Of a stretch of DNA of 64,000 bases, positions 1 to 11,804 are shown in pieces; position 1 is the stretch's first letter; every line of letters begins with the position of its first letter. The DNA is from Formicarius rufipectus. Lineage: Eukaryota; Chordata; Aves; Passeriformes; Formicariidae. The stretch covers positions 412,684-476,683 of the forward strand of contig VXAU01003525.1 of the NCBI GenBank assembly GCA_013399695.1, given 5' to 3'. Made by a program: the position numbers and the translations under genes. The notes beneath the pieces were generated by a model. It searched no databases. It had not been told where the DNA came from and saw only the letters and a program-made list of their open reading frames with translations.

Positions 1-954
1 TGAATATTGAATTGTACTTGGTCCCAGCTTTCTATAAATACAGAAGATCAATAATTATCAGGGAAATGCTTTGCTAACATCCCAAAGTTGGCAGGACTGA
101 AATGAGAAATGCCATTTATGTGTTACTGCCTGAAAGAGAGGAATAGTCTTTCCTGTTCTCTTGATGAATACACCACTTGGTCTCGTGATGAGGAATAATT
201 AAGGGTTGCTCCCTTTGCACACTCAGGAAAGGAGTGAATGAACAAAGGTTGGCAGCAGATGATTTGTTCTCCATCACGAACATCCCACTGTTCCCTGCCT
301 TTGGGGCCCACAGAGCTGCTCCACCACAGGTCTCCATGGGGAGATGGTGTGTTAAAGAACATTTGCTCTTGAGAACTACTTGGAGAGTCATTAAATAACA
401 AAAATGTTTATTGCTAACCATCCAAAGGTCTTGGGGCACTCTCCAAAGGAGATAACATCACCAACCTCACTGTATAGGTTTGGACCTGGGAAGGAAATCA
501 CTCAAGGTTTTAGGAGAAGGGTTGGAACATGAAGTAGTGTTGATGCTGCTTGATTCTGAGCATCAGCCTCATGCCTGTTGACTTTCTTTGCTTCTTTCCT
601 GCACCGTTCCCTCCTGGGAATACCTCAGAGGCAACTGTGCAGTCCAAGGACTTCAAGTTCCCCCTTCCCAAACTCCAGCATCTTAGAGTTTTCTTCACTG
701 CAGAGACTTCAGAGTTTGAGGGAATAAAGGCAGAAGGGAATAAATAAGCTAGAAAACATATCATCATCATTACAAACATAAAAAGCTACAAATCTGTCAC
801 ACTGCAGAAACTCTCACTTCATTGTTACTGTGATTTATTGGGGAGCTAATTTTAAACAAGTTTTCTTTTCCAAAACCACAACACAAAAACAAACTGAATA
901 AGCAAGCCAGAGGACAGAAGCTAGTTGCTACCGGACAATTTAAGCAATAATCTC

Positions 955-1290
955 ATTTGCTTTGTAGTATAAAAAGCAATAAAGGGCTGTTTACTGAGTG
1001 AATAAACACTGAATGAATCACAAAAAGCTCTTTATTGCGATTATACTCCAAGGCAGAGGAGATTATTGTTATTACACAAGAAGGCACAATGTGAAATTTA
1101 ACTCAATGTGCCAGATTTTCAGACTGTTTCAGTGGTACAATTGTGTTCGGGGAGTACATTGTGTCTAATCTTAGCAGGCTGTTTTGACAATTCTGCATGC
1201 AAATCAGGTGGTGGGGTACAAATGCATTTAATTAACTATTTACAGCCAATTTATGCAAGCCTGGTGGCCGGCCACGTGTTTTGCACAAGC
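955..1290. promoter_or_regulatory. Candidate conserved non-coding element with POU and homeodomain-type motifs
   Basis: This block contains an ATGCAAAT octamer (1197-1204), the palindrome TTAATTAA (1228-1235), the GC palindrome GGCCGGCC (1266-1273) and a CACGTG E-box (1273-1278), all within about 80 bases. The flanking AT-rich sequence has no simple repeat and no CR1 similarity. These are directly visible motifs; that they form an enhancer is inference from motif crowding, since POU and homeodomain factors bind such sequences. No promoter elements (TATA plus start site) or CpG island were seen. An alignment to other birds or a reptile would decide it. Confidence 0.3.
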
Positions 1291-1631
1291 AATGGCATGT
1301 TGAACTGGCTTGGAACAAGGTGTGACACACTCGGCCCTGCAGAGGACCCAGAGCCCTCCTGCAGTGAGGAGCTCCCAACCCCATGTTCAGCCACAAGGTG
1401 CACGGTGCCTCCTCCTCCTCCTGGGGCCAGCCTGCACAGCTTCCCTGCACAGTCAGCTGCCAGGAGGTGCACAAGGGCAATGCAAGCTATAAAAACTACA
1501 CTGAGGAGCAGAGCATCATCTTTCTCTTCTTTTCCCATGTTTCTAGACAGGTGGTTTTGACTTGCAGTACTGATAACGTAGTTGTGCTGGAAAAAGTAAA
1601 GTCAATAAGTTAATCCATGCAAATTTTGTTA

Positions 1632-1704
1632 CTTTTTTTTATTTTTGGTTTGGTTTGGGTTTGGTTTTAGTTTCTTTGGGGTGTTTTTTTTGTTTGTTTT
1701 TTTG
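1632..1704. repeat. T/G-rich low-complexity tract
   Basis: An almost pure T and G run, with a loose TTTGG/TTTTG periodicity followed by T8 and T7 runs. It reads as a degenerate simple repeat rather than a poly(A) tail of a retroposon, because no element body adjoins it. Confidence 0.7.
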
Positions 1705-2337
1705 CCTATGAGGGTCTTCCTAATGTCAGATGGTTAAAAACTAAGGGAGCTCTGAAAATAAGGGTCTCTGAGGCACGGGCTTCCTCTCCTGGCTGGGCAT
1801 GCAGGAGAAGCTGTGATGCAGACGAGGTGTGTGGTACTTGATGCTGCAGGAGCCTTTGAACAGGTGTGTGTTCACACTACAGCACTGCCTCGTGCACAGG
1901 GATGTTGCTTTGTCTCTTGGTATATCCCCATGTCTTCTTGTGCTCTGCTCTCCTTTCAGCTGACACAATGGACATCATCTCCTGCAAATAATGACCTGCC
2001 TCTGGGGGATGGAGTTTGCCATTTCTCCACTGGAGGCCTTTGTGTCCTCATCCTGTAGAAGTGGTGGGTGAGATGTGATCTTCCACCACTGCCTTTTCTT
2101 CCTGTGAAACCTCCTGCCTCGGCCAAGGCACCATCCTCTGCACTGACAAAAGGCAGGAGAAGATGCACCCAGTTACAGATGATGCTCCCAATTAGAGAAC
2201 CTTTTCCTGCTGGGATTTAAAACCTGAACAGCTCATGCACACAGTTGGATTATTAGCACTTGATCACCAGATAGTTGTGAGTTAAACCCTTAAGATATGA
2301 TGGCTAAAATCCTTGTTTTCCTTTTACATGTTGTTAG

Positions 2338-2402
2338 GAGGTTGCTGGGAACCATCCGCAGTGTGGCCCGACTGGCATCTGAACTGAGAAACAGGAAGAG
2401 AG
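2338..2402 (+). other. Exon-like 65-base segment (unconfirmed)
   Basis: A pyrimidine-rich run (about 2311-2335) ends in TTGTTAG at 2331-2337, a good-looking 3' splice site. Sixty-five bases later comes GAGAG followed by GTATTT (donor GT at 2403-2404). Only one of the three sense frames is open across the segment. It encodes 21 residues beginning RLLGTIRSVARLASE, basic at the C-terminal end, with 1 base left over on each side. I do not recognise the peptide. A segment this short with both splice signals can arise by chance, and no partner exon was identified nearby. It could be one small exon of a gene with very long introns, or nothing. Confidence 0.2.
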
Positions 2403-4166
2403 GTATTTGAATTGGCCTTTTCCCCCCATTTTTAAGGTGCTCTGGTGTTTGTGACTGACTGTAAGCACTTCTGGACATGGAAGAAAACCCAAGTATTGCA
2501 AGGGCCTTTCTGTTATGTATTCATTAAATTAAAAGAGAAAAAGCCTATAGCAGAAATAATAGTTAGACAGGAAATACAGTTAAAACAGCAGGCTTGAACT
2601 CCCTGCAAAAATATGTGGAAGGTGGTCATTATGGACTTTTTTGGTTTTAATTGCTTTTAGTTTTGGGTTTTTTCCCCACATTTAGAACACTTCAGCCACA
2701 CTAGGAAGGGATAGAGACAGCATAATGTTATATTGGCAATCAGTCTCATCAGACAATAACAATCAAGTCCAACTACTTGGATGTAGTAAAAAAGCCTTAC
2801 AGTTTTTTTCAAGAATTGCAGGTCTGCTCTGTGTATTTTGTTTGATTTCTGAACTACCCAGTAAACAAGCCAGAAGATAAACTCACAAGAGTAATTTGGA
2901 GCAAATAGTTCAAATTAGCTCTGGTGTTTGTCCAGTTTTGGGGGCAATTAAGTAGATCCCAGGGATTTGGGGGTTATTTATTTTTTAATGAAACTTAAAC
3001 AGCCTCCTGATGACACCGCCTGTGCAGCTCTCATTGAATCAGTGCTAACAGCACAGGGAACAGGCACTGCAGAAACAGCTTTAGTAATGATATTTGAAAA
3101 TATGGCCTTTTGGATCTATTTTAAGCCAAACCTCCCATGTGGAAAAGAGGCATCAATTTGGAACACTCGGGGATAGAGGAGGAGTGTGGGAGGTTTTGTC
3201 ATCAGCATTTCGTCACCTGGTCTATCTTATTACCAATAGAAGGAAAAAGCAAGAGCCAACAAGAGTAAACGATGGTTAATGTAAAATAACAAAAGGAAAA
3301 AGAAAATATAGAATATTATGGAAAGTGTGCATGGAAAAAAAAAAAGCAAAACACCACAGACTTTAAAAATATCAATCGCCTGAGCTCAAAGTGAGGGATT
3401 TATTTTTTAGATTGTTAAATAAACATGAGACAGGAACGGAGGGGGCTGTCATGGATGAGAATAGAAAGTATTTTGTTGCTGATAGTTCTAAATCTCCTTT
3501 GAAGGTTTATTTTGTGAAGGCAAAAACTTTCAAGAGCCTGAATTCAATTCCTTTGGGCTCCTGGCCTCTGTAAACACTCCCATGGACTACCAGTGTGGAG
3601 ACAGGAGCTCTGGCCCTGGAGAACAAAGCCTCCATGTTCAAGACACGATTTCTCTGGGTAAGATGTGGTTTTGGCTGTTCTGTTGAAACCACTTACACCT
3701 GGTTTACTTCAGCAGTGCTGGGCAGGATATGGTAACAGACCTGGAGTGTTAGGACCAAACACACCAGATGTTCCTACACACACATTCCCTGTCGCAGTGA
3801 AACTCCCTGTCCCCTTTTCATTCCCTTGACCACAATTCAACAATCTAAGCAAAACATTATTTTTGAAATCTGCCTATTTTTTCCTTCCAGCTCTGACTCT
3901 CATTACCCTTCTGGCCAGGGTTTAATTCTTATTAGCTGTAATTCTCCTCAGCAGCAAGGCTCCTGTTAGAGTTTAATACACTTGAGAACTCCTGGTCTTA
4001 GGAGTGTATTTTTGCTTTCAGACCAAGAGTTCTCTTTTGACAAAAGCCAGGGATGAGTGTTGGCCACCCTGTTTTCCAGTGGTCATCTGGAGGTGTGACA
4101 ACCCTCATGGAAGGGTCCTCACAAGTAGGGCCTTGCTTGTATGTGCTCCCACCAGGTCATGGATAA
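2403..4166. other. Unique non-coding DNA
   Basis: No transposon or gene recognised. The content is AT-rich with short A-runs (for example near 3334-3345). ORFs are at most about 70 codons and have no homology I can recall. Confidence 0.6.
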
Positions 4167-4457
4167 AGGCAGGGACAAGCAAGGAAAGAAGACTCTGAAT
4201 TACTGAACCCAACCTTGTCAGATCAAGTAGGAAAAGAACTCACATTGCCAGTGGATCTATCTAAGGTTTCATACCAGTATCTCCTGAGACAGGACTCTAG
4301 CAACACAAGGAATGGTTTAGAAATCCTCAAGCTGTACAATGGATCTCCTTTAGATGACCTCCTTAATGGAGGTACAAACCAGTCTCTTTTTGAAGACAAA
4401 AAGAGAAGTAAGACCTCCAAACTTGAATTAAGTTTTCTTCTAGATCAAGAAAAATGA
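4167..4457 (+). other. Protein-like open frame, possible decayed retrocopy or exon (unconfirmed)
   Basis: One frame stays open from 4167 to a TGA at 4455-4457, giving about 96 residues. The composition is hydrophilic and acidic/basic mixed, with stretches such as LSKVSYQYLLRQDSS and SPLDDLLNGG. There is no ATG at the head: the frame simply follows a TAA at 4164-4166. A run of A-rich sequence (4468-4498) begins about ten bases after the stop, the arrangement expected of an old processed retrocopy, but no polyadenylation signal or target-site duplication was found. I do not recognise the protein. Chance remains a real alternative at this length. Confidence 0.2.
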
Positions 4458-4467
4458 TAAGTCATGT

Positions 4468-4498
4468 TAAAAAAAATGAAAAAAAAAAAAAGAAAATT
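4468..4498. repeat. A-rich tract
   Basis: Interrupted run of A with single T and G. It may be the tail of a retrocopied sequence to its left, or a plain simple repeat. Confidence 0.6.
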
Positions 4499-7400
4499 CA
4501 TTAAAACATCACCCATGCTTGTCAGGGTCAGCAATACCTTCAAATGCCTCTTCCCATCTCTTCACCAGACCAGCAGAGAAGCTGGTTCTCCTCTCAGGGT
4601 GACCCAAACCATTGCAGCTACACAGAGTCAGCAACAACTCCTGGAGGAGTGAATACGGTTGATATGACTCAAGATGTGACCTGCAGGACAATGATGTTTC
4701 TCCTGCAAGAAGGAACAGGATGGAGGTGTAGACCTGTCCATGGAGCTTCAGTCCACCAAAAAGCAATGACAACAGCTGCCACTGAGGCTCTGTCCAGGCT
4801 TCTTCTGATGCCCACCTTCTTCTTCAGTAGAACATGAGTGGATTGTTGCTGCGTGTATGGACTTCAATGTTTGTTTTGTCTTTTTAATTTTTCTTTTCTC
4901 TTTTTTCCCCGACACCAAAGTCTACATCATCTTAAATTCTGATTAATCTGAGTTAGCTGCAACTTGCTGAAGTTATATTCAAATAGAGAAAGAAACTGTA
5001 AAAGTTGTGCTGATATTTCCTGGTGTTCACTTTTTCTGATTCTTCAATGCTTGTTATGATCCCCCACTCAGGTCCAGGAGTGTGCAACACCTGTGACTTC
5101 CCTGTGGGACTGTAGATGCTACACTAATACAAGCAATACCTGTCAGTGTTTAAATGCTGACACCTGGAGTTCACTTGTTGAGAACTTTATAAGAAGGGAG
5201 GGGGGGGGCAGAGAAAGGCTCACTTTATATGTAATTTTACATGTCACAGCTTTGTTTTTCATTCCCAAATATCATCCCTTTCCCTCAATTAATTACCCTT
5301 CTGTTGCATGAAAAGACTGTCATCTTTGAGTGTTGTAATTCCCTTTTGCAAGATCAAAACCAGGTATAGTACTAAAAAAACCCCAAAAGAACAACCACCT
5401 AATGGGACAAATGCTGCATACATAGCACACAGAGCCTTGTTTAACTTCAGAGGTGGGAGTGGACTGGTTTGAAAGGAACAGACTGTGCTCCTTAGCAGAC
5501 TGTTACTGTAGAAAAATGTTTAGGCCTTGCTTTGTGATTTAAATAGTAAAAACCTTACATCTATACAGTTTTATCACCAGTGATTTCAAAGGCCTTTGCA
5601 GCCCGAGCAGAAACTCTTCTGCTCAGTCCTGAACTGCAGCCAGCCCTGGGGTGAAGCAGCACAGCTATTTAAAAGTGATTTACAACATGAGGTTAAGAGG
5701 AGCATTCGATGCAAATTAACTCACTGGATGATTTCTGATGGCTAACATGCCATTAGCCTTCCTCATATCAAGCCAACATCTCAGGCTTTTGTGGAAACCA
5801 CCATGATTTTCTTAATAAAAGAAAAATATAAAAGCTCAATGGGCTTGTCCAGGTGGAGCTGGGAGGGAGGAATTGAGTTCTGTTCATGAGGTGCTCTCCA
5901 GATGAAATTCCACCTACAAAAGAAAGTTGGTTAAAAAAAAAAAAAAGAAATAACCTGTCTGGGTGGAACCTGGCAGAAGTGCCTAGGCAGGGGACTTTCC
6001 CTGTTACCCTGCACTAACTTGTCCCATTAATCCTTCTAATTTCATGTATTCATTTTTACACAGCTGAGCTTGTTCGCTGCATGCCAGTACAAATCATGGT
6101 TTGCTCCCTCCTCCCTCCTCCTGCTCCTGTCTCTGACCAGACCTGGCTGCTGCTGCAGTAACTCATGTAGTGGCAGCTGGGCCACGGGGATGCAAATCTC
6201 TGTTTGTCCCCTTGGGGTGCCATCGATACTTTATTAAGGGTTTGCATCCCTCTTTATCCCGCCAAGTGATGGGCTAACTGCATTTTTCTTACTCTCTAGT
6301 GGTCTCAGAGGACAATAAATAAATAGATATTCTCTAAACATGTCTAGCAAATAATGTCTGAGGGAGAATTGACTCATAATTTGTCAAGGTTTTCTTAAAA
6401 GTGAAATTTGTTTTAAAAAATGTATGTTTCAAGTATCATTTCCCCCCTCTTTTTCCTGAAGCCATGTCATAAAATAAGTTAGTGATGCATAACTGAGATT
6501 CATTTGCACTGAGCATCCAAAACTCTGTCTCAAAAGCCAGTGCATCCACCCATGAGATTTTGCACATATAAAAGCGTATTAGAGTCAGGACCTGCTTTGG
6601 ATGTGGTAAGTCTTCCTTTCTGAAGGGCATGTGTGGCCATTTAATTTGAGGACCACTTTCTAACACACAAACACCTGAAGATTCACCAAAACTTCAAAGC
6701 CAATTGTTTAAGTTTGCCCAAGCCCATCATGACTCCCTTAGGCTGGTGATGCTCAGTTTGTGCTTTATCTGAAGTACATGGCAGTGAAACCCCAGAGAAG
6801 CTAAACAAATACTTTACCATTCTTCTGAAAGAAAACCAATTTTCTGAAGACACAGCAGGTGAGGGGGAGCAGCACCCTGAGTCACTGGTGCACACACACT
6901 GTGACACAGCTGGTCATACACTGGTTTCCTCCAAAGCCCTCCTCCTTTTTCCAGGATGCAGGTCAGATGCTGCTCTCTGGAGGAGCAGCTACTCCATATT
7001 CTATGGTGCTCCATGCACATCTTAGAAACCCTTCATCATCTACAGAATTATTCATTTCTTCATAGATTTTTCAATAGGGTCATCATGACAGCATCCAAAT
7101 GCTTCTCAAATCCCCATGTATGTCTCTTCAGAGCAGTCTGATGAGGATGGGGAAAGAAGAGGCCCTGAAGGACAAAGACTAGGATATCCCTACAAGTTTG
7201 GTGCATCCCAGATGAAACAGCAGAGTTGAAGTTACATGGCAGTTCTCAGGCCCTGCTCCAATACCTCCAGGTAGGTGAGGACACAGCACCCTTGTGACAT
7301 AGACCACAGCAAACCTCTCAGATCTGCAGGAAAGGAGAAGCCCACAGTGCCTGGTGCCCTGGGACAGCTGTGCTCAGCCCATTCACTCAGCCCTGCTTCA

Positions 7401-9023
7401 GGGCTCTCTGGAATGCATTTTGCTGCCTCCTCTGGGAGAGCCACTTCCCCTCTCCTGCAGTTTGCAGCTTTATTCACTAAGTGCTTTGCAATCTTACCAA
7501 GGTTGAGGAGCCTGGAGTCCCATGGCTTTGACCTCCCAGCTGCTCTTGGCAGGGCTTTTGTCTGCAGACCACTCCCTGGGCACTGATGTGATGCAGCTTT
7601 GTTCCACTCAGAACTTCTCTACTATTGGCTCTCTTTTTTTCTGATGGATGATACTCTTTCTCAGACTTGGTTGTAATTGCTTTCCAAATATATTTCTGGA
7701 TCCTTATTCCTGGGTCCATATTCATCAAGAAGCTGTTATTTCTATAAAAAGAGTCACTCTCTTCCCCAAAAGTGTTCACCGTTTGCCAGTCTCACCTTTC
7801 TTCACCTCCCTCTCCCTCCTTCAAGACAGTAAGACTTATGAATAAGAAAGGCTTGTTTAGCAAGATGAACTCCAAGATTACTTTAAACAGAAGGTTATGA
7901 ATAACCAGAAGACAAAGCACAGGCCTTCAGCACTGCAGTTGGATCACTCTCTAATTGCCTTGTCTTTGTCTAGAATTCAGCAGGTCTTGTCCTGCACATC
8001 AGAGTGCAAATGGCAACATTTGGGAGATAAATGCAAATGCTCCTCTTGAAATGTGGTGCTTCATGATTCCCTGCTGCATGCCCAAGGGGGGGGAAGGCTG
8101 TCCCACTTCCTCACATCACATTTTAAGTAAATGTTCCCATCTTCAGTCTTCTGGCTTTGTAGAGCCTCCTGTCAGCACCCAACCTCACAGACACCCTGAG
8201 TTCACACACCATATTTCACAGCCAAATTAGACCCATTACATTTCCTACTGAGTTCCATGAGTACAGTGGCCACGGACCTGTGTTCCATACTACTCAGAGC
8301 TCCAGTGCTGTGCCCCACCAGGGACTCATGTCCCAGCTTTCCCAGCTGCTGAGGAGGAGAGCTGCCAGGAGGTCAGCACTCCTTCCATACCCACAGGCCA
8401 CACAAGCTGCCTCTCCAGCACCTTTCTCCTGGGCTGGTTTCTGGCACTTCATAGTCTCATGAACTTTGTTCCTTTTATACTGGAGCCTGGAGCATGATTA
8501 TTTGCCTTGCATCTTTTCCACTTCCTCCAGAACCCCTTTTTGAGATTGCAACTGCACCTCCCCTACACCATCTCTTTTATTTGTACATGAGAACACATCA
8601 GACACAACATCTTAAGACTCTTGATTAGCCTCTTCCTAATTACCCTTACCACAGCATCCATGCACCAGTAAAGCAGGAGCAACACTAGATGTAAATATAC
8701 TACACAGGGTTCAACTTCTGCCCTTGTAATTTTTATCTCAGTTTCTCCTTCCTTTGAAGAATAAAATGCTCACTTCTCCATCTCTGATACTCTTACTTAA
8801 AACAGAGGAATCTAACTTTTCTTTTAATTAACCGTAATTTCCTCAATCACCTTCCCATCTTCATAATAAGATGCAGAGCTTCAGTTCTGGACAGGTTTAG
8901 TGCAATCTTCCAAGGACCCAAAAAGCCACAGTTCTTTTGAAAAAAATCAGAACTTGAGACATTAAAGAACAGATTTGACAACTCTTGAATGATTGAGCTA
9001 ATCCTGCCTTGAATCACAGAGAG
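4499..9023. other. Unique non-coding DNA
   Basis: No gene or transposon recognised. A short purine/G run sits near 5198-5210 and an A-run at 5933-5950. Octamer motifs ATGCAAAT occur at 5709-5716, 6190-6197 and 8031-8038. The ORFs at 7275-7586 and 7477-7779 overlap on opposite strands, contain no recognisable domain and are judged to be chance. Confidence 0.6.
5690..5810. promoter_or_regulatory. Candidate conserved non-coding element
   Basis: Repeat-free sequence with ATGCAAAT at 5709-5716 directly followed by TTAAC, a retained CG at 5707-5708 and a pair of GCTAACATGCCATTAGC-like inverted homeodomain half-sites around 5740-5757. The regulatory role is inferred only from motif content. Confidence 0.2.
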
Positions 9024-9067
9024 CTAGATGACATCTAAATGTCTCTTCCACCTCATCCTATTATGAG
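9024..9067 (+). mobile_element. Worn CR1 LINE 3' tip
   Basis: The stretch CTAGATGACATCTAAATGTC followed by TCTTCCACCTCATCCTATTATGAG is a diverged form of the CR1 3' end (typically 'ctagatgacctct...ggtcccttccaacct...attctatga'). It is only 44 bases long and more diverged than the other copies in the window, suggesting an old insertion. It has no coding capacity. Confidence 0.45.
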
Positions 9068-9639
9068 TTTTATTTTATACAATTACAGATGATCAGAAAA
9101 CATATTTTCCATTGGCATTTCCCAGTTTTTGAGCATTTGCAATTCGAAGAATGTTCTTTTAAGGGGAGATTCTTGCACATATGGGCACCCTTAATGCAAT
9201 AAAGAGAAGATAAAGTTGTTTGAACGCTGTCCCACAATCAGTCCATCTGAGTTTGCCCTGGATATTGTCAACCACTGCTGGGAACAAAAGGAGAATCACT
9301 CAGTCTTTTGACACTGAGTAACCCTGCAGGCCAGAACCCTGCCCTGTTCTACACCCCCTGCCCCTCGGCAGCGAAGGAGTTAAGAAACCATTTTTGTTCC
9401 TCTGCAAATACAAAGCAGCTGCTGAGTTCCACACTTGGCAGAAGACAGCAGCCCCCTGTGCACTCCTTGTCTTCTGCTGCTCTTGGATCATTGCAGAGCT
9501 AACCAGCTGTTGCATTGCACATGCCAGTTACACCGGCTCTGAAATGCAAGGCCAGGGGTAGCTTTGTGGCTATACTAAAAGGAAGGAGAATAATACACTG
9601 CTGAAGCAGAAAGGACAATATTTATACAATAAACATTTT

Positions 9640-9770
9640 TCAGGAACATAATGGTTCCTTTGTCACCAAAATTTTGGGATGGCTCATGCGCACGCCAAAA
9701 GTGCACCTACCCCGTATGCTCAGAGCCGGTTAAAATGCTCCCAAAATGAAGATCTGCACAGACCTCCCTG
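9640..9770. promoter_or_regulatory. Candidate conserved non-coding element with retained CpGs
   Basis: Within this repeat-free stretch several CpGs survive close together (for example in CATGCGCACGCC near 9687-9698, CCCCGTATGC and AGCCGGTTAA near 9711-9733) in an otherwise CpG-poor neighbourhood. Retained CpGs in vertebrate non-coding DNA can mark constraint or lack of germline methylation. No promoter was seen. Confidence 0.2.
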
Positions 9771-10919
9771 CAGAATTCCTTGCAAATAAGGTGGCCAAAT
9801 GCACAAAGTACTTCTGAAAATATTGTGGTGTGTGTGTGAAATGCCTCATTTTTTTATGTCTGCGAACAGGCAACTTGGATGATTTTGTTTCCAAGTTTAA
9901 AAGCAACATGCTAAGCCAAGCACTGGGGGTTTATTGCAAAGAAATTCATGCTTGATCTGTGCATGCTATGAAGGTGTTCACATGTGAACTACAGTTTGGG
10001 CTTGAGATACAGTGGACACAACCACGAGTATCAGCTGCAGACTGAGATTCCGAGTCAGAGCCTCTCTGTTCCTTCAGATGTGCAGCTCAGACTAGACTTG
10101 AGTTTAATGAGCTCTGTTTCTGACTAAAATCTAGAGCAAAATTCTGTGTAAGTCAAAACAGGCTTAGTGTGAAGGCTTTTCTAAAAGCTGGAGTGGGGGT
10201 AACTGGTGCATGTGCTGGTGCCTTTTCTTTAAAGGTCTGTCCTTTGCTTCCTAAACATTGTGAAGGAACTCCCACACCAGTGAACCAGTGGCCTGGCAAC
10301 AGATCACAAAGAGTACCTGAAAATGAAACAGAGGTCATTCCTAAAGATGGACTGATTTTTGTCTGGGAAAGTTTACAAAGAGAAGCCAAAGCGTTTCAGA
10401 GCTCATACAGGATTTTAGCTCAGAAATTACTCTCCCCATGCACTGAAGTCCATGTTGAAATTTAGCCTGAATAAACTGACCACCCATATTTCATTATATG
10501 AAGTAAGTTGCTAATAAACAGTCTTTAGGGGGGGACAAGAAAACAACACAAAAGCAGGTACTTCTGCTTGATCTTATGCTGGGTTCTCCAATATTCATGT
10601 CCCCTTAGAAATGGAACAACACAAACTGCTATCAATAAACTCCACATCCTTCTCATTGTTTCTTCTCTCTGTCCTGGTATAATCCCAAGTGGCTGCCTCC
10701 TCTGGTACACTGTCCTTTAACCCTAAACCCATCCATTTCCCACACCCCTTGATATCAAATATCCAGGACCCAGCAGTGGCAATTCATTGATCTCCTCACT
10801 CCTCCTATTTCTGGACTTCTAGGAGTAGTTTTTTTCTGTTTGATTTCTTGGATCTCCAGCTCCTAGCAACGTTTTTCAATAGTGCAGGTTCTCAGTGGAC
10901 ATCACATGGATTTCCAAGC

Positions 10920-10936
10920 TTTTTTTTTTTTTTTTT
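10920..10936. repeat. T17 mononucleotide run
   Basis: Uninterrupted T run followed by AAATG. No adjoining retroposon body was recognised. Confidence 0.85.
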
Positions 10937-11416
10937 AAATGAAAACTAAAAATCTAAACCAGAGGAAATTCTGCCAAATGCAAAACCAGCATTAAATGGC
11001 ATTCAAGCAAATGGTACTTGAAAGAGAAGGGAAAAGATTTTCTTATATTCAAGGCTTCTTGAAATTTCTGAATCACTTCTCTCAACAGATTTTTGTTTTA
11101 AAAAGAATCATCTCAAATATTTTCCTTTTGCCATAAAAACTGTAAATTATACATTCCATAATGATATCAGGTTAATAGAGATATACAAAGATTCAGAACA
11201 TTGCTACTTCCAAAATGGACTATTTCCTATCTAAAGAAAACACTATTCCAAATCCAAATTAGAAAGTCACCTTCAAATGAGGAACACAACTTTCTTTATG
11301 AAAATGTTGAAAAGTCCTCATTCAATAATTTCTTCCACAATTCCTTCAAACCTCACTATTCATCAAAGAGCTTTTACTGGAGAATCGGGTAGTTTTATCT
11401 TCATGATGGAGTGACT

Positions 11417-11431
11417 AGTTGTTGTTGTTGT
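11417..11431 (+). repeat. (GTT)5 microsatellite
   Basis: Five perfect GTT units. Confidence 0.85.
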
Positions 11432-11566
11432 TAGCCAGCGGTGTGGGGGATTTGTGTTAATGTCATTACTAACTGAGTTAGCAATGCAATGAGAGTGCCA
11501 GGCTGCTAATTAATTACTTGTAAGATGATTTTGCTATCCAGGTCTGCCTGGGACTGGAGAGATGTG

Positions 11567-11804
11567 GCTCCTCCCCTAACAAATTGTGCCAGGGGAGATT
11601 TATATTGGTTGTTAGGGTTATCAGGCACTGGAAAAGGCTGCCCAGGGCAGTAGTGGAGTCACCATCCCTGGAGGGATTTAAAAGACATGTAGATGTGGCA
11701 CTTGGGGACATGGTTAAATGGTGGACTTGGCAGTGCTGGAGGAATGGTTGTGCTTGATGATCTTGGAGCTCTTTTTCAACCTAAACAATCCTATGATTCT
11801 ATGA
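11567..11804 (+). mobile_element. CR1 LINE, 5'-truncated 3' end
   Basis: The stretch matches the 3' untranslated end of avian CR1 in order: a 'gggttatcaggcactgg' block, 'ctgcccagggcag', 'accatccctggagg', 'agatgtggcacttggggaca', then 'gatcttggagctctttttc' and a terminal 'ctatgattctatga' (11791-11804). The last part is the octamer-type repeat that ends CR1 instead of a poly(A) tail. Only the tail is present, with no reverse transcriptase, as is usual for CR1. No target-site duplication is expected or seen. The left boundary is approximate because the first 30 bases are diverged. Confidence 0.93.

Larger units (their letters stand above)
1..2337. other. Unique non-coding DNA with one regulatory-looking block
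   Basis: No gene, splice-framed coding exon or recognisable transposon could be supported here. The ORFs (longest 150 codons, at 1108-1560) show no recognisable domain and overlap each other in several frames. The part that stands out is about 955-1290, described separately. A T/G-rich low-complexity stretch follows at 1632-1704. An ATGCAAAT octamer lies at 1617-1624. Confidence 0.6.
9068..11566. other. Unique non-coding DNA
   Basis: No gene or clear transposon recognised. Contents are a CpG-retaining stretch at 9640-9770, a T17 run at 10920-10936 and a (GTT)5 run at 11417-11431. The 98-codon ORF at 10169-10465 has no recognisable domain or start context. Confidence 0.6.

Noticed and set aside
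1938..2070. Segment between a CTCCTTTCAG acceptor and a GTGAGATG donor
   Set aside because: The open frame hits a stop before the donor and the peptide is unremarkable. At most a non-coding exon.
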